This document shows positions 53,665-62,475 of a stretch of DNA of 64,000 nt, in pieces. The stretch comes from an uncultured bacterium (GTDB lineage: Bacteria; Nitrospirota; Thermodesulfovibrionia; Thermodesulfovibrionales; Dissulfurispiraceae): positions 1 through 64,000 of the forward strand of contig CALEDV010000017.1 of the NCBI GenBank assembly GCA_937949555.1, in the 5' to 3' direction. Positions within the stretch are counted from its first letter, which is position 1. Each line of letters begins with the position of its first letter. Below the pieces are notes generated by a model. It was given only the letters and a program-made list of their open reading frames with translations, did no database searches and was not told where the DNA came from. Both the position numbers and the translations under genes were made by a program.

Positions 53665-53715
53665 CTCATAGGGTTTGGTAGGTATATGGCTATAACCCTT
53701 TATTAGCCCTATGAG
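53665..53715. repeat. 51-bp imperfect palindrome between convergent genes
   Basis: CTCATAGGG (53665-53673) and CCCTATGAG (53707-53715) are exact complements, with a nested GGGTT/AACCC pair inside. It lies 50 bases past clpX and 88 before the convergent methyltransferase-like gene. A long hairpin may stop both convergent transcripts, but no T-run is present. Confidence 0.45.
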
Positions 53716-53802
53716 GTAATCTTATAAAAGTGTTTACAAAAAACATCATAGAGGGCAAGGAACACCTTTTAACAGGCTTCAGACAGCAGAATTTTACTTG
53801 CT

Positions 53803-54600
53803 TTAGGGCATATTCATTAGTATCGCGGATACGGTCATCTCCACGGAGAATTTCTTTGATTCCTTCCCTAAAGGCACAAGCTCCCAAACCCAATGTCTGT
53901 AAGGCTTGATATTTTGCAGCAATGGGGCAGTAAGTTGCCTCTCTATCTCATTGCCCTTTTTATCAATATATACTATTTGCCAGTCAGAGATGAGACATAC
54001 AGGACAACTCAAGGCTGCAAGCCCTTTATAATGATTCTTCATTATCTCATTTTCCCAAAGAATCAATCTTTCTGAATCCTTCCATTTGAGTTTATCCCGA
54101 AGGTATTGCCCTGGAATGTATGGCAACTGGGATAGGAGATTAAGGGAAATCACAAGACTACAATCCTCACCACATTCAGGGAAAAAATACTCTGGTGCAG
54201 GTAGGATTGACTCAGGGATTGGTTTGTTTGTATAAATCTTTTCTGCTACTCCCGTCACATCTGCACTAATTAGGCTAACATTGTTAAACAGCGATGCAAC
54301 CATCTGCATTGAAGGCATCTGCACAATATCAACAAGCACAACCCTTTTAAAAGACAATGCAAGTTCCCTGAGGGGTAAGTCAATCAAAGAACCTGAACCA
54401 ATCACCACTACCTTTTCCCTATCAGGAATTCTTTCTACTACTTCAAGGATTGTCTCCTTTGTGTTATCAATATGCCTCTGCCAACCTTCCCTGCATCGCT
54501 GATGCCTTGATTCTATAGATATTGCCTCCTTAAGGTAGCCCATCTTCTTTACATATTCCGGGGCAGAGATAGTAAGGTATTTAAATAATTCATTTATCAT
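53803..54600 (-). CDS. Rossmann-fold methyltransferase-like protein of unknown function
   Basis: 265 residues. The centre has a Rossmann-like beta-alpha-beta: REKVVVIGSGSLIDLPLRELALSFKRVVLVDIVQMP, similar to the SAM-binding motif I/II (GxGxxxD and the acidic strand end). Later SLVISLNLLSQLPYI resembles motif IV. It is cytoplasmic without membrane segments. Its start lies 37 bases beyond the stop of the radical SAM gene (54638), so they are likely one unit and may act on the same substrate. I cannot assign a family name; the methyltransferase idea rests on the motif alone. Confidence 0.6.
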   Translation of the reverse strand: MINELFKYLTISAPEYVKKMGYLKEAISIESRHQRCREGWQRHIDNTKETILEVVERIPDREKVVVIGSGSLIDLPLRELALSFKRVVLVDIVQMPSMQMVASLFNNVSLISADVTGVAEKIYTNKPIPESILPAPEYFFPECGEDCSLVISLNLLSQLPYIPGQYLRDKLKWKDSERLILWENEIMKNHYKGLAALSCPVCLISDWQIVYIDKKGNEIERQLTAPLLQNIKPYRHWVWELVPLGKESKKFSVEMTVSAILMNMP

Positions 54601-54637
54601 AACTTAGCTTAATCCCGATGAAACTGCCTTGCTTCCT

Positions 54638-55954
54638 TCAAAGGGAAGCAAGACAAAAGGCATCGTTATACTCCTTTACCTCAAGTCTCAGTTTGCTAAG
54701 GCACTCTGAATCAATACCACTTAATAGTTCAGTAAAAACAGTGTTGTTTGTCATTATTGGGTCCAGATTGTCTGATATAATTCCACAGTTTATAAGTTCC
54801 TGCCATGCCTTTGTGCCCCTTATAGGTGAAAATTCTGTTAATTTAATAATCACCCTCTGTCTTTTAAGGTACTCTACCCCTTCCCTTACCTCCTCTAAAT
54901 CCTGACCAGGAAGTCCATACATAAGATAAACTCCAATGTCTTCATCAGCAAAACCTGCAGACCTCAGAGAATGCAGCGCCCTATGGAGATCTTCCACAGT
55001 AGTTTTCCCCCCAGTCATAGATTGTCTTTCACTATCAAGGGTCTCAAAACCTATACGTATAGTTTTAAAGCCACTTCTTTTCATAAGCATCGAAACCTCT
55101 TCGTCTATGAATCGGGCATGTAATCCGTTGGGGGTGTGAAATCTCAGGGGCAGTTTTCTTCTTATCACCTCTCTGAGGATTGGCTTTATATGAGACTCTG
55201 CATCATAAAGCAGGGCATCATCGTAAAAGGCAATATCTGATATGCCCCTTTTAGAGAGACCCTTTATTTCTTCAATAACCTCTATAAAGTTCCTCCTTTG
55301 GTATCCTCCATTTATTATGCTTGATGCGCAATAGGAGCATCTAAAGGGGCATCCAGTAGAAGTCAATAGAGCGGCATAACTGTGTTTATGCAGACCCATA
55401 TCATAATATGGAATTGGTGTTTGCCTTATTTGTTTGAGTTTGAAGCCAAAGGTTTTTATGATAACCTGTAATGCATCTTCAGCCCTGCCTAAGCACAGGG
55501 CATCAGCCCCTGAAAAGGAGGAGGCATGTTCTGTATAGAGTTTCGGATAAAGCCCTCCAAGGATCACTGGCACATCCCCTTTAGATTCTCTAATTAATTC
55601 AATTGATTGCTGCACACCAGGGTACCAGTAAGCCATACTTGATGTAATAAGCACAGCATCTATAAATCCCGCATTAGTTAGGGATTTATGAAATTCATCA
55701 ATGCCTATTCCATATCTCTTATAATGTCTATTAAGAGGAGAGAGGCAATCAGGCTTTTCTACCACTTCGTAATTATACTTCCCCGCGCCAAACCTCTTAG
55801 GTATGTATGCCTCAAGACAATCTATATATTTAATGGAGACATCAAAAAGGCTGAGATATTCTGCGCATCTATATAGTCCGAGGGGGACAGACCAAAGATT
55901 GTAGGCTGCAAAATCGTAGATCCATGGATTAATTAAAAGTAGATTTATTTTCAT
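54638..55954 (-). CDS. B12-binding-domain-like radical SAM protein
   Basis: 438 residues from ATG 55954 (MKINLLLINPWIYDFAAYN); the frame opens at 55975. Residues 1-170 have the cobalamin-binding-like fold seen in class B radical SAM proteins (LLINPWIYD .. PVILGGLYPKLYTEHA). The radical SAM core follows with CPFRCSYCAS, then DIAFYDDALLYD and TIRIGFETLDSERQSMTGGKT. Related proteins act as methylases or in hopanoid or other lipid and cofactor synthesis. The final stretch MYGLPGQDLEEVREGVEYL is typical of the radical SAM barrel end. No substrate can be named. It shares a unit with the methyltransferase-like gene and is divergent from livH. Confidence 0.85.
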   Translation of the reverse strand: MKINLLLINPWIYDFAAYNLWSVPLGLYRCAEYLSLFDVSIKYIDCLEAYIPKRFGAGKYNYEVVEKPDCLSPLNRHYKRYGIGIDEFHKSLTNAGFIDAVLITSSMAYWYPGVQQSIELIRESKGDVPVILGGLYPKLYTEHASSFSGADALCLGRAEDALQVIIKTFGFKLKQIRQTPIPYYDMGLHKHSYAALLTSTGCPFRCSYCASSIINGGYQRRNFIEVIEEIKGLSKRGISDIAFYDDALLYDAESHIKPILREVIRRKLPLRFHTPNGLHARFIDEEVSMLMKRSGFKTIRIGFETLDSERQSMTGGKTTVEDLHRALHSLRSAGFADEDIGVYLMYGLPGQDLEEVREGVEYLKRQRVIIKLTEFSPIRGTKAWQELINCGIISDNLDPIMTNNTVFTELLSGIDSECLSKLRLEVKEYNDAFCLASL

Positions 55955-56029
55955 CAGTATAATAAATTTTAACACTAACGGTAGGGGGAAAAGGATACAA
56001 ATTAACTTTCATTTTTGTTAAAATCCAAT

Positions 56030-56932
56030 ATGATTTTACAACAGATAATAAACGGGCTAACACTGGGGAGCGTCTATTCCCTTATAGCCCTTGGCTATAC
56101 TATGGTTTATGGAATATTAGAATTCATTAATTTTGCCCACGGCGAAATATACATGTTAGGCGCCTATTTGGGCATAATATTCCTTGCCTTCTTTACTGCT
56201 ATTGGACTAACTACATCCAACCTATGGCTGTCCTTAGTGCTTACATCACTTTTAACCATAGCCTTTTGCGCCTGCTATGGTTTTTTTATAGAACGTTTCG
56301 CTTATAAACCCCTCAGAGACGCCCCAAGATTAAGTCCGCTGATAAGCGCAATTGGTGTTTCCATTTTCCTCCAGAACTTTGTGATGCTAACCCAAGGAGC
56401 AACGGACTTGGTATTTAGGATAGATGCCTTTGAAGGCTCTATAAACCTCTACGGTGCCCAGATAACATATTTTCAGGCTGTAATACTAGGCTCCTGTTTT
56501 CTAATAATGATTGGACTCAGCCTTTTTGTAAATAAGACTTCAATAGGAAAGGCAATGAGGGCAACAGCACAGGACAAGGTCATGGCGTCACTTTTAGGCA
56601 TAAATGTGGATTTGGTAATATCTATAACCTTTGTAATCGGTGCATCCCTGGCTGCTGTGGCTGGACTTATGGTGGCTGGATACTATGGCATAGTTAATTA
56701 CCATATAGGTTATATTGCAGGATTAAAGGCCTTTACTGCTGCAGTGCTTGGGGGCATAGGCAGCATCTCAGGGGCAATGATGGGAGGAATGGCTTTGGGA
56801 CTGGTGGAGTCCCTTGGGGCAGCTTACATATCAAGTGATTATAAAGATGTATATGCCTTTTTGATGCTCCTATTGATACTGCTCATAAGACCTCAGGGTA
56901 TAATGGGCAGAAGGATTGAACAAAAGGTATGA
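56030..56932 (+). CDS. livH: Branched-chain amino acid ABC transporter permease LivH
   Basis: Inner-membrane permease, 300 residues from ATG 56030 (a TTG frame start at 56015 is unlikely). LivH-family features: MILQQIINGLTLGSVYSLIALGYTMVYGI, EFINFAHGEIYMLGAYLG, and the C-terminal ALGLVESLGAAYISSDYKDVYAFLMLLLILLIRPQG. TAAAAT five bases before the ATG could be a -10 with leaderless start. First gene of livHMGF; no livJ/K binding protein is present, so the substrate may also be another amino acid or urea-like compound. Confidence 0.92.
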   Translation: MILQQIINGLTLGSVYSLIALGYTMVYGILEFINFAHGEIYMLGAYLGIIFLAFFTAIGLTTSNLWLSLVLTSLLTIAFCACYGFFIERFAYKPLRDAPRLSPLISAIGVSIFLQNFVMLTQGATDLVFRIDAFEGSINLYGAQITYFQAVILGSCFLIMIGLSLFVNKTSIGKAMRATAQDKVMASLLGINVDLVISITFVIGASLAAVAGLMVAGYYGIVNYHIGYIAGLKAFTAAVLGGIGSISGAMMGGMALGLVESLGAAYISSDYKDVYAFLMLLLILLIRPQGIMGRRIEQKV

Positions 56933-58089
56933 GCGTTGAAACAAAAAGGATAAAACCACTTCTACAAAATATCTTCTCTCGCCCATTATTCAATGCACTT
57001 CTGTTATCCCTGCTTGTCCTACCCTTTACTGGACCTAAGACCGCAGTCCTTTTATTGTTTGCCTCTTTATTATTGCTGCTTTCTGCAAAGCTATCAAGGA
57101 AATTGTCCTCAGGATTTACCCACATAAAGGGCATCTCTTCTTTAATCTCTCTGATTTCCAGATATAGATCACAGATGTTGTTTTTACTGGCTTTACTGTT
57201 GTGCATAACGCCAGTGCTTCACAATTCTCCCTATACAGTGGATGTGCTCACTTTATGCCTCATATATTCCATACTTGCCTTAGGATTAAATGTCATAGTA
57301 GGCATGACAGGACTTTTGCATCTTGGTTTTGCTGCCTTTTATGCAATAGGGGCATACACTTACGCCTTGTTTTCTATTAATGTGGGGATCTCCTTCTGGC
57401 TTGCTGCAACACTGTCGGCAATCATTGCAGCGCTATCTGGATTCATACTCGCCTTCCCTGCTCTCAGGCTCAAGGGCGATTATTTAGCCATAGTAACCCT
57501 TGGATTTGGAGAGATCCTTAGGATTATACTGAATAATTGGAAAGAGGTGACAAATGGACCAAACGGCATCAGCAAAATACCTCCTCCCTCGATATTTGGA
57601 TATTCCTTAGATAACCTAGGACATTTTTTTTATCTATCCCTTGCGGTAGCAATACTGGTCTTTGTTGTTATAGGCAGGGTAGAACAATCAGCGATTGGCA
57701 GGGCATGGGTGGCAATAAGAGAGGATGAAATCGCAGCCTCCTCTTTAGGTATTGATGTAACAAGATACAAACTAATGTCCTTTGCCTTTGGCTCCTTCTG
57801 GGCAGGACTTGCAGGTGCATTATTTGCTTCAAAAATGGGTTTCATCTCTCCTGAAAGTTTTACATTCCTTGAGTCAGCGCTAATCCTCTGCATGGTTATC
57901 CTTGGTGGGCTTGGCAGCAGATATGGTGCTGTAGCAGGGGCTTTTATATTAATAGGGATTCCAGAACTCCTGAGAGATGTTCAGACATACCGAATGCTGT
58001 TTTTAGGCATTACTCTAATCATACTGATGCTATTTATGCCTGGAGGCATTGGCGGTAAAAGGGCAGTAAGTGTCTATATTAAAGGTTGA
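56929..58089 (+). CDS. livM: Branched-chain amino acid ABC transporter permease LivM
   Basis: Partner permease of LivH, 386 residues. It overlaps livH by four bases (ATGA). An extended N-terminus (about 80 residues with two hydrophobic stretches) precedes the family core: LALGLNVIVGMTGLLHLGFAAFYAIGAYTYAL, then GDYLAIVTLGFGEILRIILNNWKEVTNGPNGI and the coupling segment WVAIREDEIAASSLGIDVTRYKLMSFAFG. It ends within the start of livG (20-base overlap), showing tight coupling. Substrate specificity lies in the missing binding protein. Confidence 0.93.
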   Translation: MSVETKRIKPLLQNIFSRPLFNALLLSLLVLPFTGPKTAVLLLFASLLLLLSAKLSRKLSSGFTHIKGISSLISLISRYRSQMLFLLALLLCITPVLHNSPYTVDVLTLCLIYSILALGLNVIVGMTGLLHLGFAAFYAIGAYTYALFSINVGISFWLAATLSAIIAALSGFILAFPALRLKGDYLAIVTLGFGEILRIILNNWKEVTNGPNGISKIPPPSIFGYSLDNLGHFFYLSLAVAILVFVVIGRVEQSAIGRAWVAIREDEIAASSLGIDVTRYKLMSFAFGSFWAGLAGALFASKMGFISPESFTFLESALILCMVILGGLGSRYGAVAGAFILIGIPELLRDVQTYRMLFLGITLIILMLFMPGGIGGKRAVSVYIKG

Positions 58090-58840
58090 AAACCTAAGCA
58101 AAAGTTTCGACGGTTTAAGGGCATTAAAGGACATTACCCTGTCTATAAAGCAGGGCGCTATTGCAAGCATAATAGGTCCTAACGGTGCAGGAAAAACAAC
58201 CCTCTTTAACTGTCTGACTGGCTTTTCAAAACCATCCTCTGGTGCCGTTTTCTATAAGGGGAGAGAAATAACAGGAATGAGCCCCCATAAAATCGCAGGT
58301 ATAGGTATTGCCAGAACCTTCCAAAACATCAGACTATTTGGAGCCTTAAGTGTAATAGAAAATATGCTTATAGGGTGCCATATTAGTAAAGGCTATGGTT
58401 TCTTTAGTGCCCTGATGAGAGGGCGCAGATTTAGTTCCCTGGAAAAATCAAACTTTCATAGGTCTATGGGTATTCTCGATATGCTTGAACTGTCTAAATA
58501 CGCCAAACACCTTGCAAGCTCATTACCCTATGGACTGCAGAGGAGGCTTGAGATTGCCCGTGCAATGGCTATGAATCCTAAGCTGCTCCTTCTTGACGAA
58601 CCGAGCGCTGGGATGAATCCCTCGGAGACCCTTGAACTGATGAGACAACTCATTAGACTTAGAGAAGAAGGGGTTACACTGCTGATAATTGAGCACGACA
58701 TGACACTCGTAATGGGGCTGTCAGAGCAGATAACGGTACTAAATTATGGGACAAAGATAGCTGAAGGCACCCCTGACCAGATAAGAAACAACAGCGAAGT
58801 AATAGAGGCTTATCTTGGCTCTGCCAATGGCCAATTCTAA
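58070..58840 (+). CDS. livG: Branched-chain amino acid ABC transporter ATP-binding protein LivG
   Basis: One of two ATPases of the Liv importer, 256 residues from GTG 58070 inside the end of livM. Walker A GPNGAGKTT, Q-loop ARTFQNIRLF, signature LPYGLQRRLEIARAMA, Walker B LLLLDEPSAGMNP and H-loop IEHDMTLVM. The LivG-specific middle extension (about 90-125) is present. Two bases separate it from livF. Confidence 0.94.
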   Translation: MSILKVENLSKSFDGLRALKDITLSIKQGAIASIIGPNGAGKTTLFNCLTGFSKPSSGAVFYKGREITGMSPHKIAGIGIARTFQNIRLFGALSVIENMLIGCHISKGYGFFSALMRGRRFSSLEKSNFHRSMGILDMLELSKYAKHLASSLPYGLQRRLEIARAMAMNPKLLLLDEPSAGMNPSETLELMRQLIRLREEGVTLLIIEHDMTLVMGLSEQITVLNYGTKIAEGTPDQIRNNSEVIEAYLGSANGQF

Positions 58841-58842
58841 CA

Positions 58843-59547
58843 ATGCTTGAGATAATTGACATAAGTACTTATTATGGCGATGTCAGGGCTTTAGATGGAT
58901 TGACAATTAAGGTAAATAAAGGGGAAATCGTATCATTATTAGGCAGCAATGGCGCAGGAAAGACTACTGCTTTAATGACAATATCCGGCGTGCTAAAGGC
59001 AAGATCTGGTAGGGTCCTTTTTATGAATGAAGACATTACAAATATTAAACCTCACCTAATCATAGAAAAAGGTCTGAGTCATTGTCCCGAAGGGAGAAGA
59101 ATCTTCCCCAGAATGACAGTGGCTGAGAATCTTGAACTTGGGGCATTCAGGAGGGGATTAAAAAAGGAAAACCTTGAGATGTCCTATTGGCTCTTCCCAG
59201 TGTTAAAGGAAAGGGCAAAGCAAAAGGCGGGCACCCTTAGCGGAGGAGAACAACAGATGCTTGCCCTTGCAAGGGCTCTTATGTGCAATCCTGAGCTTCT
59301 TATGCTCGATGAACCTTCTTTAGGCATAGCTCCGATGCTTACTGAAAAGATATTTGACTCCCTCAGAACCATCAATGAAAAGGGGATCACAATCCTGCTT
59401 GTTGAACAAAACGCCTATGCAGCCCTGAGACTCTCCCATAGGGCTTATGTTATAGAGAATGGAAGCGTAAAACTTCAGGGACTCAGCAGCGACTTGCTGC
59501 TCAATGAGGGAGTAAAAAACGTCTATCTGGGAGGACATAGGACTTAA
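58843..59547 (+). CDS. livF: Branched-chain amino acid ABC transporter ATP-binding protein LivF
   Basis: Second ATPase of the Liv system, 234 residues. The start MLEIIDISTYYGDVRALDGL is typical for LivF. Walker A GSNGAGKTT, the LivF hallmark LSHCPEGRRIFPRMTVAENLELG, signature LSGGEQQMLALARAL, Walker B LLMLDEPSLGIAP and H-loop VEQNAYAAL. It ends the livHMGF cluster; a gap of about 100 bases and a new ribosome site precede the metal-efflux genes. Confidence 0.95.
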   Translation: MLEIIDISTYYGDVRALDGLTIKVNKGEIVSLLGSNGAGKTTALMTISGVLKARSGRVLFMNEDITNIKPHLIIEKGLSHCPEGRRIFPRMTVAENLELGAFRRGLKKENLEMSYWLFPVLKERAKQKAGTLSGGEQQMLALARALMCNPELLMLDEPSLGIAPMLTEKIFDSLRTINEKGITILLVEQNAYAALRLSHRAYVIENGSVKLQGLSSDLLLNEGVKNVYLGGHRT

Positions 59548-59654
59548 AGAATGTCTTGCTTGAAAGTCAATTGAGTTTTTTTAACTATTATAATCACTAC
59601 CTTTTTAGTATGGAATATGTTATTATTTCGAAAAATCAAAAGGGAGGACATGAC

Positions 59655-60044
59655 ATGAAAAAGATTTTATTAGTTTTGATTACGTTTTTATTGGTTTCTC
59701 CAGTAGTAAGTGCGGCAAACTTAGAGTTAAAGAAGAAGGTAGGTGATTATGATGTAATTGCCCTTTTGGATAAAAATCCCCCTGTCATTGGCAAAAACAA
59801 CCTATCCATTGAGATTAAGGACAAATCTGGCAAGGCTGTTTCAGATGCAAAGGTAACCGTTGAATACGGTATGCCCGCAATGCCAGGAATGCCTCCTCAC
59901 AACGCAAAGAAAAATACTGAATTCAAAAATGGTAAGTACTTTGCTTTGATAGAATTCTCTATGAGAGGAGCATGGAATATTGATCTGAAGATTGACAGAG
60001 GATCAAAGATAAGCACCGCTAAATTCACTGTTGATGTGCAATAG
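59655..60044 (+). CDS. Exported YtkA/FixH-like protein with a methionine-rich motif
   Basis: 129 residues from ATG 59655, behind AAAAGGGAGGACATGAC; the earlier frame opening at 59556 is not supported. Signal peptide MKKILLVLITFLLVSPVVSAA. The mature part has the YtkA-like immunoglobulin-type fold: IEIKDKSGKAVSDAKVTVEYG .. KYFALIEFSMRGAWNIDLKI. A Met/His cluster MPAMPGMPPH looks like a Cu(I)/Ag(I) ligand set. It precedes cusC by only 11 bases, so it is likely a periplasmic copper-handling partner of the efflux pump, an idea supported by context and not by known homologues I can name. Confidence 0.75.
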   Translation: MKKILLVLITFLLVSPVVSAANLELKKKVGDYDVIALLDKNPPVIGKNNLSIEIKDKSGKAVSDAKVTVEYGMPAMPGMPPHNAKKNTEFKNGKYFALIEFSMRGAWNIDLKIDRGSKISTAKFTVDVQ

Positions 60045-60055
60045 TATTTAGTGCC

Positions 60056-61330
60056 ATGGGAACTTGCCTTAAATGCCTCACCTTTGAAGTGCTTGCAATC
60101 TTCTGTGTAATAATATGCACTTCAGCCTTTACAGAGGCAGCGGAGCAACAGTTTAATGAATTACTCTCTGCTGCCCTAAAGAAAAATCCTGAGATTCTAA
60201 TGAATGCCCATAAGGCGCAAGGAGCCAGACACAGGATATACCTTTCAAGTGCCCTTCCAGACCCAATGTTTATGTTTGGGTATCAAAACGAGGGTTGGAG
60301 TCGCTTCACCTATGGGGAGATGCAGGGAGCCCAGTGGATGTTCTCTGTATCACAGATGGTCCCATTCCCGGGGAAACTTACCCTAAAGACAGACATTGCA
60401 ACTAAGGAGTCAGAGGCAATAAATAACTCCCTTGAAGATTTAAGAATTAAGATAGCCCTCAGGGTATATGAACTGTATTACGACCTATTTCTTGCTCGAA
60501 AAACCCTTGAATTCTTAAGGAACAACAAAGACCTCTTCGAGCAGATGGAGGAGGCCGCACTATCCAGACTATCAACAGGCGTGCTGATGCAAGAGGATGT
60601 CCTTTCAGTGCAGAGAGAGAAATACATGCTCCTTGAAAGAGAGTTAATGCTCGGTCAACGCATCGTAAGCCTTGAAGGGATGCTCAACTCCTTAGCCAAC
60701 AGGGATATTGATGCACAGATCGGAGCTATTCCTGATCTTAACAAGTCGGATTTCCCTATTACACTCAGTGAGGCATTAAAGACTGCCCAGGGACATTCCT
60801 TTGAACTCAAGGCTAAGGGCAAGGCAATAGACGCATGGAAATCAAGAATTGAACTTGCAAAGAAGGAGTATCTTCCTGATTTTACGGTTAATGCAAGCAT
60901 ATATCCAAGGTCTGGTCCATTTTTGGATATGTGGAGTCTGTCACTGTCAATGAACATTCCCCTTTTTTATAAAACAAAACAGAGACAGGGAGTGCATGAG
61001 TCAGAGGCAATGACAGAGGAGGCAAAATATGATCTTGAGGCCTCAAGGTCAATGATTGCATCATCTATAAGAGAAAACATGGCAATGATAGGCTCCTCTG
61101 AGAGGATTATGGATCTGTATAAACAAGCCCTTGTACCTAAAAACTATCAGGACTTCGAAAATGCCCTTGCCTATTACAGGATAGGTAGGCTCAGCACTCT
61201 GTCACTTATTGAAAAAGCAAAATACATCATTGACGCAGAAACCGCCTACTGGACTCAGCTTGTTCAGAGAGAGAAGGCAATAGTTAGGGTGAAGGCATTG
61301 ATGGGCACATTGCTTCAGGATAATAACTAA
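60056..61330 (+). CDS. cusC: TolC-family outer-membrane channel of a heavy-metal RND pump (CusC-like)
   Basis: Outer-membrane export duct, 424 residues with an N-terminal signal peptide (about residues 1-29, hydrophobic LAIFCVIICTSAF). The TolC family repeat structure is visible: LLSAALKKNPEILMNAHKAQGARHRI and, in the second half, ALKTAQGHSFELKAKGKAIDAWKSRIELAKKEYLPDFTV. Coiled coils occur around both. A Met-rich stretch in the first repeat (DPMFMFGY, GEMQGAQWMF) suggests a copper or silver setting. It is part of the run with the Met-rich protein, cusB and cusA. Specific metal is inferred. Confidence 0.88.
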   Translation: MGTCLKCLTFEVLAIFCVIICTSAFTEAAEQQFNELLSAALKKNPEILMNAHKAQGARHRIYLSSALPDPMFMFGYQNEGWSRFTYGEMQGAQWMFSVSQMVPFPGKLTLKTDIATKESEAINNSLEDLRIKIALRVYELYYDLFLARKTLEFLRNNKDLFEQMEEAALSRLSTGVLMQEDVLSVQREKYMLLERELMLGQRIVSLEGMLNSLANRDIDAQIGAIPDLNKSDFPITLSEALKTAQGHSFELKAKGKAIDAWKSRIELAKKEYLPDFTVNASIYPRSGPFLDMWSLSLSMNIPLFYKTKQRQGVHESEAMTEEAKYDLEASRSMIASSIRENMAMIGSSERIMDLYKQALVPKNYQDFENALAYYRIGRLSTLSLIEKAKYIIDAETAYWTQLVQREKAIVRVKALMGTLLQDNN

Positions 61331-61353
61331 CACTTAATCCGAGAGGTGATTCC

Positions 61354-62475
61354 TTGAAATATTTTAAACCTGTAATCAATTGTTTGTTGTTTACCTTGCT
61401 GCTTTTAACAGCTTTCGCTCTGACCACTTACTCTGAGTCATCTCAAAAGGAGGCGGAGTCATCTCCACAGATAGAAATCCCCTTAGACAAACAGAGGTTA
61501 ATAGGGGTCAAAATTGGAAAGGTTCAGGTAATAGACCTACGAAAGACTATCAGGACAACAGGCAAATTAGACTTTGACGAGCGCAGTAATGTAGTTATCA
61601 CATCAAAGATAGGAGGTTGGGTAGAGAGGCTTTATGTAGATTACACAGGCAAGTATGTAAAAAAGGGAGAACCCCTACTTGAGATATATAGCCAAGAATT
61701 GCTCGCTGCGCAACAAGAGTATATTAACCTCATTAGATGGGAGTCAAAATATGAGGGCAGGGAGTCAAAGTCAGAAATAGAAACCCTGTTTAGAAAGGAC
61801 CAGAGGGCTCTTGCCGAGGCTGCACATGCAAGACTCAAGACCTGGCACATGACCGATGATCAGATAAAGTCCCTCAGGGATTCGGGTAAACCCTATAGGA
61901 CCTTTACCCTTTACAGTGAACATGAGGGATATACAACGAGAAAGGATGTAACCTTAGGAATGCGAATAAATGCTGGAGAACGGCTCTTTACCATCACAGA
62001 CACCAAAAACCTATGGGTTATTGCAGATATCTATGAGTACGACATACCCTATGTGAAGACTGGTATGCCCGTTGTCATAAGGCTGAGTTATATGCCTGAA
62101 AGAGAATTCAGAACAGTTATAGAGTTTATACATCCCCTTATCGCAGGCGACACAAGGACATCCAAGGCTAGGATGACCATAAAGAATCCTACAGGGGATA
62201 TATTAAAGGCACAGATGCTCACAGAGGTAGAAATAAGGATTGACCTTGGCAAAAGACTTACCGTTCCAGAGGATGCACTCATTGACACAGGCAAAAGGAG
62301 GGTTGTATATGTTGATAAGGGCAATGGGTACTTTGAGCCAAGGACAGTAATTACTGGTATAAAGACCGACGGAATGGTAGAGATATTAAAGGGACTTAAG
62401 GCTGGTGATAGGATTGCCCTTTCCGCCAACTTCCTCATAGACTCTGAATCGAAGCTCAAGGGAATCGCTCAATAG
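61354..62475 (+). CDS. cusB: RND efflux periplasmic adaptor (CusB-like)
   Basis: Adaptor linking CusA to CusC, 373 residues from TTG 61354 after GAGAGGTGAT. Signal peptide/anchor at residues 8-25. The family features are TTGKLDFDERSNVVITSKIGGWVERLYVDYTGKYVKKGEPLLEIYS (lipoyl-type hairpin), a central coiled coil (YINLIRWESKYEGRES), and the beta-barrel segment TLYSEHEGYTTRKDVTLGMRINAGERLFTITD. The C-terminal membrane-proximal domain KRRVVYVDKGNGYFEPRTV is complete. Its TAG stop is immediately followed by the cusA start. Confidence 0.93.
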   Translation: MKYFKPVINCLLFTLLLLTAFALTTYSESSQKEAESSPQIEIPLDKQRLIGVKIGKVQVIDLRKTIRTTGKLDFDERSNVVITSKIGGWVERLYVDYTGKYVKKGEPLLEIYSQELLAAQQEYINLIRWESKYEGRESKSEIETLFRKDQRALAEAAHARLKTWHMTDDQIKSLRDSGKPYRTFTLYSEHEGYTTRKDVTLGMRINAGERLFTITDTKNLWVIADIYEYDIPYVKTGMPVVIRLSYMPEREFRTVIEFIHPLIAGDTRTSKARMTIKNPTGDILKAQMLTEVEIRIDLGKRLTVPEDALIDTGKRRVVYVDKGNGYFEPRTVITGIKTDGMVEILKGLKAGDRIALSANFLIDSESKLKGIAQ

